A stretch of DNA of 64,000 nt from Ryuthela nishihirai (Eukaryota > Arthropoda > Arachnida > Araneae > Heptathelidae), in contig JAWZYU010000001.1 in assembly GCA_038380435.1 (NCBI GenBank), forward strand, positions 13,186,001 through 13,250,000. The letters are read 5' to 3'. How positions within the stretch are numbered: the stretch's first letter is position 1; each line of letters begins with the position of its first letter. The translations under genes were made by a program, and so were the position numbers. This document shows positions 34,940 through 46,275 of the stretch, piece after piece. Under the pieces are notes generated by a model. It saw only the letters and a list, made by a program, of their open reading frames with translations, ran no database searches and was not told where the DNA came from.

Positions 34940-37185
34940 CGGATTACAGTTTTGTTAAAATGCCAAGGAGGAACCATTTGGATGACGGTCAGAAATGGAG
35001 AACCGTCGGAAGGATGGAACCACGACAGTCACATAGGGTGATTGCGAGATTCTTGAAGGTGTTGGAAAGTGTAATTTCCAGACTCTGGAGATGTTTTCAA
35101 GACACTCGAATACGATCTAGGATAATGAACCAAGATAGGAAGAGCAACAACAGTTGACGATGATCGTTTACAGTCCCTAATAGTAGGGCGCAGGTGGATA
35201 TGATGTCAGCTCGCAAATTTGCATCAGAGCTGTCAACTGCCACAGGAAACATAGCATCCAGAGTGTTCTGAAGACTTCATACAAAGAGGTTTCTATGTTA
35301 GATGTATTGTAGTGTGCATACCACTAAGCTCATCGGAGGACACGAATACAATGAAGAAGGGGGGTCATCAAATTATTGCTAACAGAAACTTCTCATCTAA
35401 CGTATAATTTCTCATTGATAATTAAGGCATCGCCTCAATTGGACCAACGATAGATGAGGACAGGTTCCTTTTTCGAATTCATCACGATATAGGTAAGTAG
35501 TGATTCTCAGCATCAATGCATCTGGAGAGACCGTGTGACAAGTTATCACCCCTCCCCCCTGAATATCGTGGGGAGAGACCGTTTTGGTGGAAATAATTTA
35601 TTAGTCGGCCGCACTGACCTGCATGTCTTCTGAGGAGGGACTCTTTTAACTCTCGTAAGATCGAGATCCTAGATCCTTACGTGAGAATTTTTGCCGTCGG
35701 ATCAGAATTCATTTTTATCTCGTTTTCGAAATGAAGCGAGTTATATGTATGATATGTCCATCAGTCCGTCTTTCCCTCTGTATGTCCGTTCGCCCATCTG
35801 TCTGTAGACATTGAACTTTTTTTTACAGAGATAAATAACAAAATTGTGCTGGATAGGTATTGAAGATATATTGCGAACTGCACTTTCCGAATCTTCAAGA
35901 AGCTATAATTGCGCCCTCTAACGGTGGAAAAGTTGAAATTTCCAAAATTTGAAATGAATATTGCAAACGATGTGGTTATGCTAGAAATTTGAACTTTTGA
36001 AGATTACGAAGGTTATAAAGTTTTCATTGGCAACAAAGAGTTGACCGCTTAGATCCAGAGTGAATGGGAAAATGCAACTCATTTGTTTTGAGATAATTGT
36101 CTGCTTTTAGAGATAAGTTAAAAATTCTTTTTAGGTTCGATAGGTATTGAAGAAATATTATGATTTGCACTTTCCGAATATCCCAAAAGCGGTAACTGCA
36201 CCCTCTGACATCGAAAAAAAAATTGAAATTTTCAAAAATTTAGCGAATATTGCAAATGATGTATTTATTCTAGAAATTTCCAATAGACCTGAACATGGGA
36301 GGAAGTTTTAATGCTAAATTACGAAATTTTTGTAGAGGAATGTGAAAGTCATGATGTTTCCATTGTCCAGCAATGAGTTGACCCATTTCCCCCACGGTGG
36401 GTGAAAAATGCAATTGTTTTGACTTAAGAGATCATTGGGAAACTCTTTTTTAGTTGTATTGGTACTAATGAAATATTATAATAGGAACTTTTCAAATACT
36501 TAGGAAGTTTTAATTTATGTCGTAGAGATCATTAAATATGGAAACGGTGAAACATTTAACGAATGCTGCAAGTGATCTGTTTAGGGTACAAATTTGAAAT
36601 TTCTCTGGTAGACTGTTAAGAGATATTCCATTGACAGCAATAATCTACTCCCCCCCTCGCTTCCTCAGAGGGGTGTGAGAGAAACAACTTTCTAAATTTA
36701 AGTGATAAAACTTTTTTGTCACATTGTATAATTACTAATAAAATACTACTCTTTGCATTTTCCCCATCACTCATTAGCTCAAATTTAAATTTTTAAAGAG
36801 TGAAAAGTGGTAAACGGAATACTTCATTCTCTTTCACAAAAAAATCCCATATGCGCCAGAGGAGATGCGCGTTCCTCTTATCGTGCATGATAACGCTCGC
36901 TAACATAGAACTGAGATAGTAGAGCAAAGTCTTGATTTCAAAGATATCCAGAGAATGTACTGGCCAGCGATGTCTCCAGACCTAAATCTCATTTAGCAAG
37001 CATGGGATACTTTGGGAAGGAGGGTTGCAAGTCATCAACCCCTCCAAGTACACTTCATGAGCTGAGAAATGCTCTTTTAGAGAGGAATGAGATTTACCCC
37101 TCCCACCTTCTGCATTATTGGATAACCTTGTTAGAAGCACGAGAGCTCGTTATGAAAGCTGTATTCCTGTTAGCGATAATCATAC
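34940..37185 (+). pseudogene. Tc1-like transposon split by repeat block B
   Basis: The transposase begins at 34960 (MPRRNHLDDGQKWRTVGRM, a helix-turn-helix region) and is open to 35157. Frame-broken pieces continue: KFASELSTATGN near 35215, RDRFGG and VGRTDLHVF near 35580-35630, LDPYVRIF near 35670. After a 1.15-kb insertion it resumes near 36880 with HDNAR, then WPAMSPDLNLI (third catalytic Asp region), WDTLGRRVASHQPPP and LHELRNALLERNE. Many stops. The parts before and after 35722-36876 are collinear with one Tc1-like protein, so the insertion is certain. Confidence 0.82.
35722..36876 (+). repeat. Repeat block B, inserted in a Tc1-like element
   Basis: Starts with 'ctcgttttcgaaatgaagcgagtt' (short palindromic end), a tcygtc-rich stretch at 35755-35810, then about three diverged units of 260-290 bp that match repeat block A in reverse orientation ('gcgccctctaacggtgg', 'gcaaacgatg', 'cattggcaacaaagagttgacc'). 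A similar start word ('aactcgttttcgaaa') also occurs alone at 43848. The block behaves as one mobile unit of unknown class. Confidence 0.75.
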
Positions 37186-37571
37186 TTTTACATGTTAACT
37201 TCAATATCTACCATGATCTATAATTTTTCATAATTGGAAAACTTTTCCGACATATTTAGTGTGAAAATTAGTTTATAATTGGTTTATAATTAAGTATTAT
37301 AATTAAGTTTATAATTAGTATTCCGATATAATCTTTGTTTCAAATTTAAATATTAATACATGTGATATTAAATATCTCCTGAAACTATCGTTAAATTCTA
37401 AAAAGGATTTTTTTTATATTTGCATTTTTGTTCAACACTCTTAACTTATGAATAGCAGTGCATTTATACACTATATGAAATATTATTTACTGACTGTTAA
37501 GACTCCAGAAAAACAAAACTTTTATCTAAATAGCAGGAACACGGTATTTGTTTAAATGCAAAAAGTTTTAC
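37186..37571. other. AT-rich DNA, nothing recognised
   Basis: Contains repeated 'ataattaagt/gtttataatt' words near 37270-37320; otherwise plain. Confidence 0.4.
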
Positions 37572-37620
37572 CCGCTGTGGCTTCCTCAGATTGGGGTTCT
37601 GTTCCAAAAGAGCTTCTTGG
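37572..37620 (-). CDS. Weak candidate exon, unrecognised
   Basis: The minus strand reads QEALLEQNPNLRKPQR, then a donor-like GTAAAA. The segment is clearly richer in GC than its flanks. The acceptor is uncertain: 'gtaataaaag' directly upstream is poor, and an earlier AG would lengthen the exon (LIRISHIDRNKS in frame). It lies between 38600-38705 and 32323-32451 on the same strand and ends in phase 0, so it could belong to the same gene. Confidence 0.33.
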
Positions 37621-38404
37621 CTTTTATTACGATCAATGTGGGAAATACGAATTAAATATAACTCTTGGGAGATCAAACATTTCAGTTTTATCATGTTATA
37701 AAATGTTTGAATGTATTGCATAAGGAAACGAAATTTTAAATGAAACAAAATCGTATTCTTAACATTTGATCTTAAAATAACGTTACTATATGTAGTTTTT
37801 GTAATAACACCAGACGTAACGTAACCAGCCTCACCTTGCCCCATGATATGTCACGTGATTTCCCACTTCCTTCGAGATGTTCGGACAAGGAATGGACATC
37901 GCGTAACAAAACAATGGATTGCATTGGGAATGAGTCAATTTACCGAGAAGTGGCACTCTTTCTCTCAGGCCAATGCACCCGAATGTGTAAAACGCTGTCC
38001 TTATTTAAAAATGCAAACCCACTACACATAGAAAATTGAAAACAATAGCAGTTCGCTAGGATTAAAATGATTAAGTACATTTTTTGCACAGTATATTACT
38101 CAGCTTAACTAGTAGCAATTCTGTTGTTATTACATGGAAGTCTTATTGCTTAAAGTAAGAGCAGTGCTGTTGCGTATTAAAGAGAGGTGTGACCAGAAAG
38201 TTACGATGATGAAGATGGGTCTAACATGCTAAAGGTCACAACAAGCTTATGGTTATCACGTACTTCTTACCCCGACCATCAAGTAAAGGCCTACTATTAT
38301 CCCCTTTCTTCGGCACATTCTAAAGCACTGCATTTAGCTTTAAATATATAATAGAAACAGTTATGCAAACTTAGTTCAAATATTAAACAAGTGTTGTTTT
38401 TCTA
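37621..38404. other. Unassigned; plus-strand open frames near 37836-38039
   Basis: Two overlapping frames (37836-38039 and 37843-38031) look moderately coding by composition but match nothing I recognise. The rest is AT-rich. Confidence 0.3.
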
Positions 38405-38520
38405 CCAGTAAAGAATAATATAAACTATTTCCAACGTTGTTTCTAACGGTAAATAATAATATAAACTATTTTCAACGTTTTTTCTAAGGTAAGAATAATA
38501 TAAACTATTTTCAAAGCTTT
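38405..38520. repeat. Three tandem copies of a 41-42 bp unit
   Basis: 'gaataatataaactatttyc' recurs at about 38410, 38452 and 38492 with 'aacgttktttcta' between copies. It lies in the putative intron just downstream of the 38600-38705 exon candidate. Confidence 0.8.
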
Positions 38521-38599
38521 GAAATAATGAACAAAAAAGATGGCAAAATTTTAAATTGTTAAAATTAGTTTTTGATATCGTTTTGAAACTAGCACTCAC

Positions 38600-38705
38600 C
38601 TCATTCATCAATTCATCAATTGCCTCCTTTACCTCCTTAAAATATAACCATCTAGCTAGATCGCTAGCTCTTTCTTCTCTGTCTTTCTGCATCATCTTGC
38701 ACCAA
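38600..38705 (-). CDS. Candidate exon of an unrecognised host gene
   Basis: On the minus strand the acceptor 'gaagtattttcatttctag' is followed by one base and 35 codons reading WCKMMQKDREERASDLARW, then LYFKEVKEAIDELMNE. The consensus donor GAG|GTGAGT follows. The peptide is charged and helical in character, unlike any transposon protein in the window. It ends in phase 0, which suits the next candidate on this strand (32323-32451). Product unknown; upstream exons would lie to the right of this position and were not found. Confidence 0.6.
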
Positions 38706-40115
38706 CTAGAAATGAAAATACTTCTGTCATTTCAGAGATCTTTTTGAAAGTAAGTGGATTCAATCAGTTTCATAAGACTCGCAATGAACAACCTCAAATG
38801 CACAAGAAATAATCTAGATATTAATATATGACTTTTTTTAAATAACATTGGTAGCGTGAAATTAAAAGCAATATTTTGTAAGCCCAACTTTAAAGAATTA
38901 GAATCAAAAGCAAAATTATCTTGTTTGGATTTTAGTTATTTTGAAAACGAAATCCCGTGTCGATCATTACGAGTTACAGATCATTGGGAAAAAGATGATG
39001 ATGACTTAACCTTTACAAAGTCAATTTATTTCTTATATAATAAGAGTAATATAATAATTTTATCGCTGCCTTTTAAAACATTAATTTTTTAAATAAAACT
39101 TAAAATCAACTAATATTCTATTTATGAAATATCTTTCTACGTAATAAGAGCTGTATGAATTCTGAAATTGTACGCCGTAGGAGACTAAGTGAATGCAACA
39201 TTAGATCTACCATACCTAAATAAGGAACTGAATGTGAGTCCCAAATAAACATTATGCAACTGAAGCAAGCTTTCTGTTTTGGAGTCAAAAGAATACGAAG
39301 GAGAGATTTCTATTCAAGATTAGTGCTGAATATAAATTCAAGATTAGTGCTGATCATTTGGAGGAAGTAAAGTTTAGTTTGCTTTTTCCTGTGAAATACG
39401 AATACAACGAAGTAAGTAATTCTTTATTTTGATTTAATCTATGTTTTGGATTTAAAATTATTAAACCCTGTTCGATGTTTGATTATTATTTTTAAAAATT
39501 TTTTCTCCCTCTCGTTAATGAATCGTTTTTAGAAATTACAATAATATAATTCAAAAATTTTCATCATAAAAGAATTATTTTGCATGTTTTAAATCTTGGA
39601 GAATTTTAATTTTGCTTTCAAATGAAAATGATTTTTTACTCAATTCAGACTATACTATAAATAAGAAAAAGAAAAATAAAGTTCTAGGGCATATAATATG
39701 AATATTTATTTTAAGATTACGAGCAATTTATAATGGTTCTGAGCCATGGCTCCATTATTCCAGCCATATTCCAGCCATTATTCCAGCCATAATCAAGCTC
39801 AGAGCCATGCCCGCGTATAAACGAATTCATACTGAATTTCTCAATAGCATGAGATTGATAAGTTTCTCAGCCTAAAGTTAGAGTTTCTTGCTCTAACGTT
39901 TCAGCTAAAATGATGGCATTATTACAATAGATGGATAAGCTTAAAGCGGAAAAAAAAATCGACATATTTAATAATTGAAGAAATGTAAAAGTGGTCACCC
40001 AACCCATTTGATCTGGAGATCATAAAAATCTTCTACTTTGTCTCGTAAATACATTTTATTTAACTTTTTTAAGAAAACTTATACTGCCACAATATATCAC
40101 ATGCAATGACTTAAG
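38706..40115. other. AT-rich DNA with one unassigned open frame
   Basis: 38856-39092 (plus) encodes 78 residues (FKELESKAKLSCLDFSYF, HWEKDDDDLTFTK) with somewhat coding-like composition but no family. 39750-39810 has a short repeat of 'ttattccagcca'. The rest is plain AT-rich DNA. Confidence 0.3.
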
Positions 40116-40300
40116 AGGCGGGGTGGCTCAGTCGGTAACGCGCCAGGCTCGTAATCTGCAGTTCCTAGGTTCGAGTCCCAGCTGGGTCAGCGTTGAGATT
40201 TATCTCCGCAAAACTCACAGCCCTGCCCACGGTCAGTAGGGGACACCGATGGGCTTGGAAGGGCTGCCGTCCATCGGATGGGACGTTAAGCCGTGGTCCC
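40116..40300 (+). mobile_element. SINE family 1, 5' half
   Basis: tRNA-like head with intact boxes A and B and half of the body, cut after 'taagccgtggtccc' where Gypsy-like sequence begins. Confidence 0.88.
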
Positions 40301-41575
40301 GGATGTCCCTATCCTCCGGATGAATTCTTGCATAAGACTACATGTGAAATTCGATCCTCTATCGCTGGATATCGTCTGAGGTACCCCGGTTCTAGCAAAT
40401 ATTTCAAATAGTGCTTCACAAGTCGCCTTAGCAGTTGCTGCTGAAAGGCAAACGGTCTCAGGCCATCTGGTATGCTGATCTACTAGGCACAGTATGAGCC
40501 AATGTTTCTGGCTTGACTCTGGAAATATCGGACCGATAATATCAATATTCACAACTTGGAAGGGATGCTCAGGTCGAGTCACTGCCGTGATAGGAGGTAT
40601 CTTTTAAAATTTTTTCTCACCGCCCATAGTTGGCAATTCTGACAACGTTCGCAATATTCTCGAACATCCGCTTTGATGTTCGATCAATAGAAGGAATACT
40701 TCAATCTTTCTAGTGATTTGCGCAGCTTTAAATGACCACCCCAAAGGCCGGAGTGGACCAACATGATTACTTGGGTCCTACGTTCATAGGGTAATACCAG
40801 TTTAAGAGGGTAATACCAGTTTAAGAGGGTAATACCTCTTAAATATATGTTCATACGTTCAGAGGGTAATACCAGTTGATGTACCCTCTCTCCGAGGATC
40901 CGATCAGAATGGTGTAACAATCCATCTTTGATGTGACAGGAATTCTTCCCTTTCCTTGCATCCTGTCGAGCTCTTTCCAAGGTTGGATCATCAGCCTGCA
41001 CGACGGAACAATTCCGCCTCTCCAGACTCTCCTTTCACTTCCGGGACCATCTCCATATCTCCACTAGGACCTTGCTCTGACTGAGTAGTGATTTCACAAC
41101 TAAGAGCCAGTTGAATGGTTTCGTCAGCTAACTCTTTTTTCTTAGTTTCTTCTCCAACATCCGTACTTGCACTTGTGCTGTTTGCAGCTCCCGGTATATA
41201 TCATGTGTCAGCAACATCTGACTTACCAATTCATCGGTCATTCCACAAGTGATTACTATCTGGGGATGAAAGGCATTCATATTATTGGGGTCAGCCTGGA
41301 TCCGAATAAGGATGTTAATGAAAGTTACCATGCGAGTATCCCCAATGGCAGACATGAGAAGTATTTTCCCACTTGGCTGCCTATACGATACTGGCACATG
41401 TTACTAAGATTTATTTCTGCCCCGTATCCAGCACAGCATCGATCACTTGGCCTCCACACAAAATGGGAACCTTCTTCATGCGTGATATTTTTAGTTCACA
41501 CTGCTGTCGATACTTCTCCTTTTGCCACTTTACACCATCTCTTACCTCTGTAAATACCTGAGCAGTGACCCTAGC
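40301..41575 (-). pseudogene. Ty3/Gypsy-like pol remnant: protease edge and integrase, RT missing
   Basis: Read leftwards: near 41440 a retropepsin active-site motif (LDTG) with a frame break just after it. A protease-like C-terminal stretch and spacer follow to 41128. The integrase zinc-binding region is at 41001-40684 (HSGLWGGHLKLRKSLERLK) and the integrase core at 40582-40286 (PFQVVNIDIIGPI with the first Asp; VDQHTRWPE; ISSDRGSNFT with the second Asp). The interval between protease and integrase is about 0.45 kb, too short for RT and RNase H, so these were deleted. The tract 40785-40890 contains three local repeats of 'gggtaataccagtt'. This is a dead fragment; whether it derives from the same element as the gag at 16772 is unknown. 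Confidence 0.78.
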
Positions 41576-41577
41576 TA

Positions 41578-42220
41578 CAGTACTGTGCGAATTAGTTGGG
41601 ACAAGCGAAGGAACGCTAAGTCCGTTCCGCTGCAGAGTCTAAAACTGCTGCAAGTCTAAACTCGTTTGTAACCTTCTGCTGCAAATCTAAACTTGCGCGT
41701 GCAGCTTCCGGCCACAGATGCTTCATCCCATTGAAGGAATGATGGACAGCAAAAAGTACATAGGCGAACTGGAGGCGAAAATGGTCCCAACACTGCAGAA
41801 GCTGTTTCCTAACGGCGATGGGGTATTTCAACAGGATCTGGCTCCATGCCACAATTCTAAGCTTGCTAAGAGAACATTTGAAGGTATTCGAGTGGCCAGG
41901 AAATTCACCCGATCTAAACCCCATTGAAAATTTGTGGGCCATATTATTAAAGCTCGCATATCTAAGATGGAATGCACGACGAAAACCAAAATGATAGAAA
42001 GTGTCATGAAAGTATGGTACCACGACCCTGAAGTGAAGGAGATGTGTGGAAAGATAGTGGCATCAATGGTTGAGAGGGTGAAAGAAGTAATTAAAGAATA
42101 GGGGGGGGGGGTTCACATTCGCTATTAAACTAACTATGTACACCATTAAACAAATAAATATTTTAGTTGTGTCTTTGTTACTGCATTTTCCTATTGTCCC
42201 AACTAATTTGCACAGCACTG
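41578..42220 (+). pseudogene. Tc1-like transposon, internally deleted, both TIRs present
   Basis: TIRs cagtactgtgcgaattagtt (41578) and the complement of cagtgctgtgcaaattagtt (ending 42220) are flanked by TA. Inside, the C-terminal third of a transposase remains: [12 protein letters not shown] (second catalytic Asp), a frameshift, then [15 protein letters not shown] (third catalytic position region) and KVWYHDPEVKEMCGKIVASM to a stop near 42100. The N-terminal two thirds are missing. A G-run follows the stop. It inserted into the Gypsy-like fragment. Confidence 0.92.
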
Positions 42221-42222
42221 TA

Positions 42223-42330
42223 CAGTCGCTCAAAAAAGTATCCGAACACTATGGTTGATTACAGAATTCAGAAATATATCTTTTACACTTGAGAATGACC
42301 ATCTTCGGGAACTGCCAAAACATATCGCCA
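42223..42330 (+). mobile_element. MITE family C left end, sharing TA with a Tc1 element
   Basis: 'cagtcgctcaaaaaagtatc cgaacactatggttgattac' begins directly after the TA that closes the preceding Tc1-like element. No matching right end was found downstream, so the extent is unknown; it could be the left end of a longer relative of the MITEs. Confidence 0.75.
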
Positions 42331-42759
42331 TGTTTTATCTGAGTTACGTCATTATTCATTATATATCAGGTGTTAATGGGTTTTTAATTGGTAACCTGGT
42401 ACTTGATGTTACTTTTTTCGTCTCTTATAACTAGTAAGCTATATAAATACTGCTTTGAATTTTATCATGTAATTTTCATAAATCTCGGTACCCTGTAGGT
42501 AAAAAGAGTAAAGTCATAGCACTGGGATCAGCTTAAAGATCATCAGTGTATTCTCTGACATTCGATGTCAATTTAACCAAACTCAGCTCAAGGAGCGATC
42601 TAGAGAGCTTAAACTCTCAAAATGAAAGACAATTTCGGTGTGTTGAATGGGCCAATCAGAGAGCAGATAACGCTGATTAGCTAACCCGATTGAAGGTACG
42701 GAAGCATAAACTGAAACTTTGGTACCTGAGGTAGCCACCATGTCTTGCCTGAATCATAA

Positions 42760-43125
42760 TCACCAGCACCAGACTAGTAATGCGATATTCCCAATTTCGA
42801 GTTCCCACTGTATCTGCGTTGAGATTTATCTCCCATAAGCTCCACCCTACTCTCGGTGTGAAAGGGAACACCGATGAGATTACAAAGGTCGCGGTCATTC
42901 TGATGGGTTGTTGAGCCCTGACCATGTATGAAGGAGAGCCATACCCTGTGCACCTTACAGAAGATGCTGGAAGGCCCAGACAGAAAGCTCTCATCTGTCT
43001 GCCAAGTGTAATCCAGTGGGTCCCTTTCCCCAACCTTCTCTGAACCTTTGTGGTCCTTATGACCTGGCGGTTTAGCCCATTGCGTGCACAAAAGTGTCAC
43101 TTAGAGACAACCCAAACGTTATATT
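42760..43125 (+). mobile_element. SINE family 1, old diverged copy
   Basis: Weak head ('accagactagtaatgcgata'), then 'gcgttgagatttatctccc', 'gggaacaccgatgag', 'ccccaaccttctctgaac' and the end 'gacaacccaaac'. Clearly older than the other copies. Confidence 0.75.
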
Positions 43126-44409
43126 CAGCTTCAGTTAATTCTTTCAGTTTCTCTGTCAATGAAGTAAACTTTGGCTGGACTTTAAGGTTATTCATTTTTT
43201 TCACCTAATTGATGGGAAAAAAATTAATGCTGTAGTCTCGTCCCTAATAGCAGTTGAACATTAGACCGAATGACTTCAGCACCTATCGATTACCGTCACT
43301 AATAATATCATTGCAGTGAAAATGAAAGAGATAACTCAGGATAGTCATTAGGTATATATATATATAATTTTTAAACGGGAACAGCGAATAAAAACTTTAT
43401 TAAAATAACTAGGAAATTCTGATTCAATGAAAAAAATCGTTGTACTTACTCAGTAACTTCTACGTATTCCTTTCCTTTTTCTCCCTAATATCTTATTATC
43501 TCTATTCTTTTTACAATAACGTATTCACGCATTTGCTAATCACAAAATCAAATCTATTAATGACAACAGATTAGAGGAAATCAACGTCATGTAACGTTTC
43601 TTAACAACGAATTTTCAAATAATTATGACGTCTAATGACACGACACGCTTGCGTTTTTGCGCATTGTTTACGCAATACCGTCAAATGCTTTTTGCTTATT
43701 ACCAAATGATTTGTTAAGGTAATATTTGTTAAGGCAAGAGAATTAAATGAAATTCAATATTATAATCTCTAGGTTTCCAGTGCAAGAAAATATTTAGGTG
43801 CCGTTGAGCGATGATTATCCGAAATGAACACTCTGAAAAAACTTTTTAACTCGTTTTCGAAAAAAAAAATGAGCTAATGCTTTCCTTTTGCCATTTGTCT
43901 CTGCGTATAGTTTTTTTTTCATTTTTCTTTTTTAGGGATAAACATATTTTAGAATGGACTTTTGAACTCACGCTCAAAAATTTCCTATAAAAATGAATTT
44001 CCTATAAACCATGACCTGACACGGGTTAAATCCTTGTTTCTTCGCACGAAGGTTGAAGAGGTGATAAAACGTAATATCCATGAAAAGGGTCAAAATCCTT
44101 GTGCCACAGAAGGGTCGCTCAGTCCTCTTTTTCTGAAACAACTGGATTTCCCTTTTCATTTTATTATTACATGTTTTATCATCCTTCACTGTTTGCACGA
44201 AACAACAGGATTTCGCCAGTGTCAGGTCATGGGTTCACCTTTTACCATCCCTCCGCCGCGTTCTTAATGCATTTCATGCCCTCTACAAGATTTTGGATTT
44301 TTCTAAGTTTGAAAATTCTCGGGCTGTCGCTAGTTTCTATCGTATTTCGTGCTCTGAACAACTCTACGTTATGGGACTTTTTATTTTCAGGTTCTTAAAC
44401 CTAACCGCT
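43126..44409. other. AT-rich DNA with a short internal repeat
   Basis: 'atttcctataaa.atga' words and two copies of a 'gaaacaactggatttc / gaaacaacaggatttcgcc' segment at 44137-44240 indicate local duplication. No gene seen. The start word of repeat block B occurs at 43848. Confidence 0.4.
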
Positions 44410-45720
44410 CTCAGTCATCTTCTGTATTAACAAAAACACACGCGTTTCGTACGTTACGAGACATCTGACAGAAAACGTAACGTAAGACAGTCGTGCTCAA
44501 AAAGATTCAAACGCATTGAAGAAGAATCCTTACACCTACCGAAATATGAATATTCAAGTTCAAATCAGTGGCGAAATATTTTGCAATAACCAAATTTTGA
44601 ACAAAAAAATGTTTCTGCTTCTTCGAAACTCGTGGAAAAAACTAATTTCATACATGCAGGTTCGAACACTCCGAAAAACATAAGTAGGTCTCACATGTTC
44701 AAGCGTTTGCGTGAAAATTATCCAAATTGGGTGAAACTTACGAATAAAATGTTATACACAATGTGTGTATTTCACCCTTGTTCAGAAAAGTGAATATTTG
44801 ATTCACATACAACTGAAATGGCACATGTAAAATTCATATGCTTACACAAAAAGTGAATCTTTGCAGGAAAAATAACATTGCTGATTTGCATCTCCCTCGA
44901 AATGAACGTTGTTGCAAGAAAAGTAAATGTGGCATTGATGCCCTAATACTTAAATAATGAATACTTGCGGTTAAACTATCGTTACTACTGTACTCCGCAC
45001 GTGCACATACTTGCAATAAACTGGGAAAAAAGTTTCGAACGTAAAGAAACATGCAGTTTCATGCGGGAAAAATAACTAAACCTTTCTTAGTTGAACATGA
45101 AATATGCATGATTGATTTACTCGTGTACTGAAACACATAGGTGAATACATATCACTGTCGAAAAAACGAGCCCTTGCAGGAAAAATAATCACTTTTACAC
45201 TTAAAAAATACAGAAATATACATACTCGTGAGAGAAAAATTACCTAAACTCACTCTTACTTAAACATGAAATGTGCATGTTAGAGTTACTCGCGTAGTAA
45301 AACACATGTATGAATACATATCATTATCAAAAAACGTGTCCTTGCAGGAAAAACAACCACTTTTACATCTATACAAATTTAGTGTACTTACACACTTGTT
45401 CGAAGAATTCCGCCCTGCTGGGGGAAAAACAACCACTTTCACACTTACACAAACATGGTATACTTACATACTTAATCTAAGAATTCCATACTGGTATAGA
45501 AATATGCATTCTCATGCGGGAAAAATAACTAAACCAATTCTTACTTAGACATGAAATGCGCGTGTTAGATATATTCACGTAGTGAAACACGTATGGGAAT
45601 ATATATCATTGTTGGAAAACGTGTTTGCAGAGAGAAATAACCACCTTCATCCTTATACACACACAGTTTGCTTACGCGCTTGTACATATGTAGCAGTGAA
45701 AATAATTGTAGAAATGCACA
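44410..45720. repeat. Degenerate tandem repeat, about 168-bp period
   Basis: The words 'ttgcaggaaaaataa' and 'catgcgggaaaaataact' recur (for example near 44866, 45066, 45177, 45345, 45517 and 45636), with 168-169 bp between matching units (45066 to 45235, 45177 to 45345). Each unit also has 'cttacttaaacatgaaatg' and 'gaatacatatcat'. 168 is twice 84, the length of a C2H2 zinc-finger unit, and some plus-strand frames show H-x-G-K or L-x-x-H words. The cysteines are not regularly kept, so I only note this as a possibility. Confidence 0.6.
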
Positions 45721-45794
45721 CGGAACCCTGAAAACAGTATGAGAATGGGTCCGAAAATATAGACATCCTTAGTGCAAATCTATCGTTTTAACCC

Positions 45795-46275
45795 ACGTTT
45801 GGTTCTTTCTAAGGTCAATTATGGTAGTGAAACTTGGACGCTTTGAAAACAAGATAACAAGAAACTTGATGCTTTTGATTTTAGATGCTTACGCACTATC
45901 TTGGGTATTAGGTGGTTCAACGTTTTAAGTAACGAAGAGGTTAGGCAAAGGAGTCGGCAACCTCCTGTGAGCAGTATACTGTGCACAGAGAGACTCTGTT
46001 GGTTTGGCTGTGCACATACAACTGTTGCACATATGGATAATTAAAGATTAGCGAATAGGGTTATAAATAGTGTGCCTAAAGGGCTCAGAGAGAGGGGGAG
46101 ACCTAGGATGCGGGTGGCAAACAATGTCAAACAGTACCTTGTTACAATTGGTGTGCAGTGGAGAGATGTAGCAGATATAGTTCAGGACAGATATGCTTGG
46201 AGAACTAGACTGCGCGGTCTGGTCTGGTTGGACCTCCGTAACCCATGGCTGCTTGAGCATGATGATGGTGATCTT
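45795..46275 (+). pseudogene. LINE-A 3' fragment with tail
   Basis: 5'-truncated copy covering the end of the RT region and the C-terminal domain (LRERGRPRM, VANNVKQYLV, AWRTRLRGLV). It ends 'cccatggctgcttgagcatg' followed by an atg-rich tail, the normal 3' end of this family (compare 53057-53095). Confidence 0.85.

Noticed and set aside
43450..43484. 35-bp exon candidate upstream of the proposed host gene (minus strand)
   Set aside because: The donor GTAAGT is good, but the acceptor has no pyrimidine tract and the segment is too short to judge.
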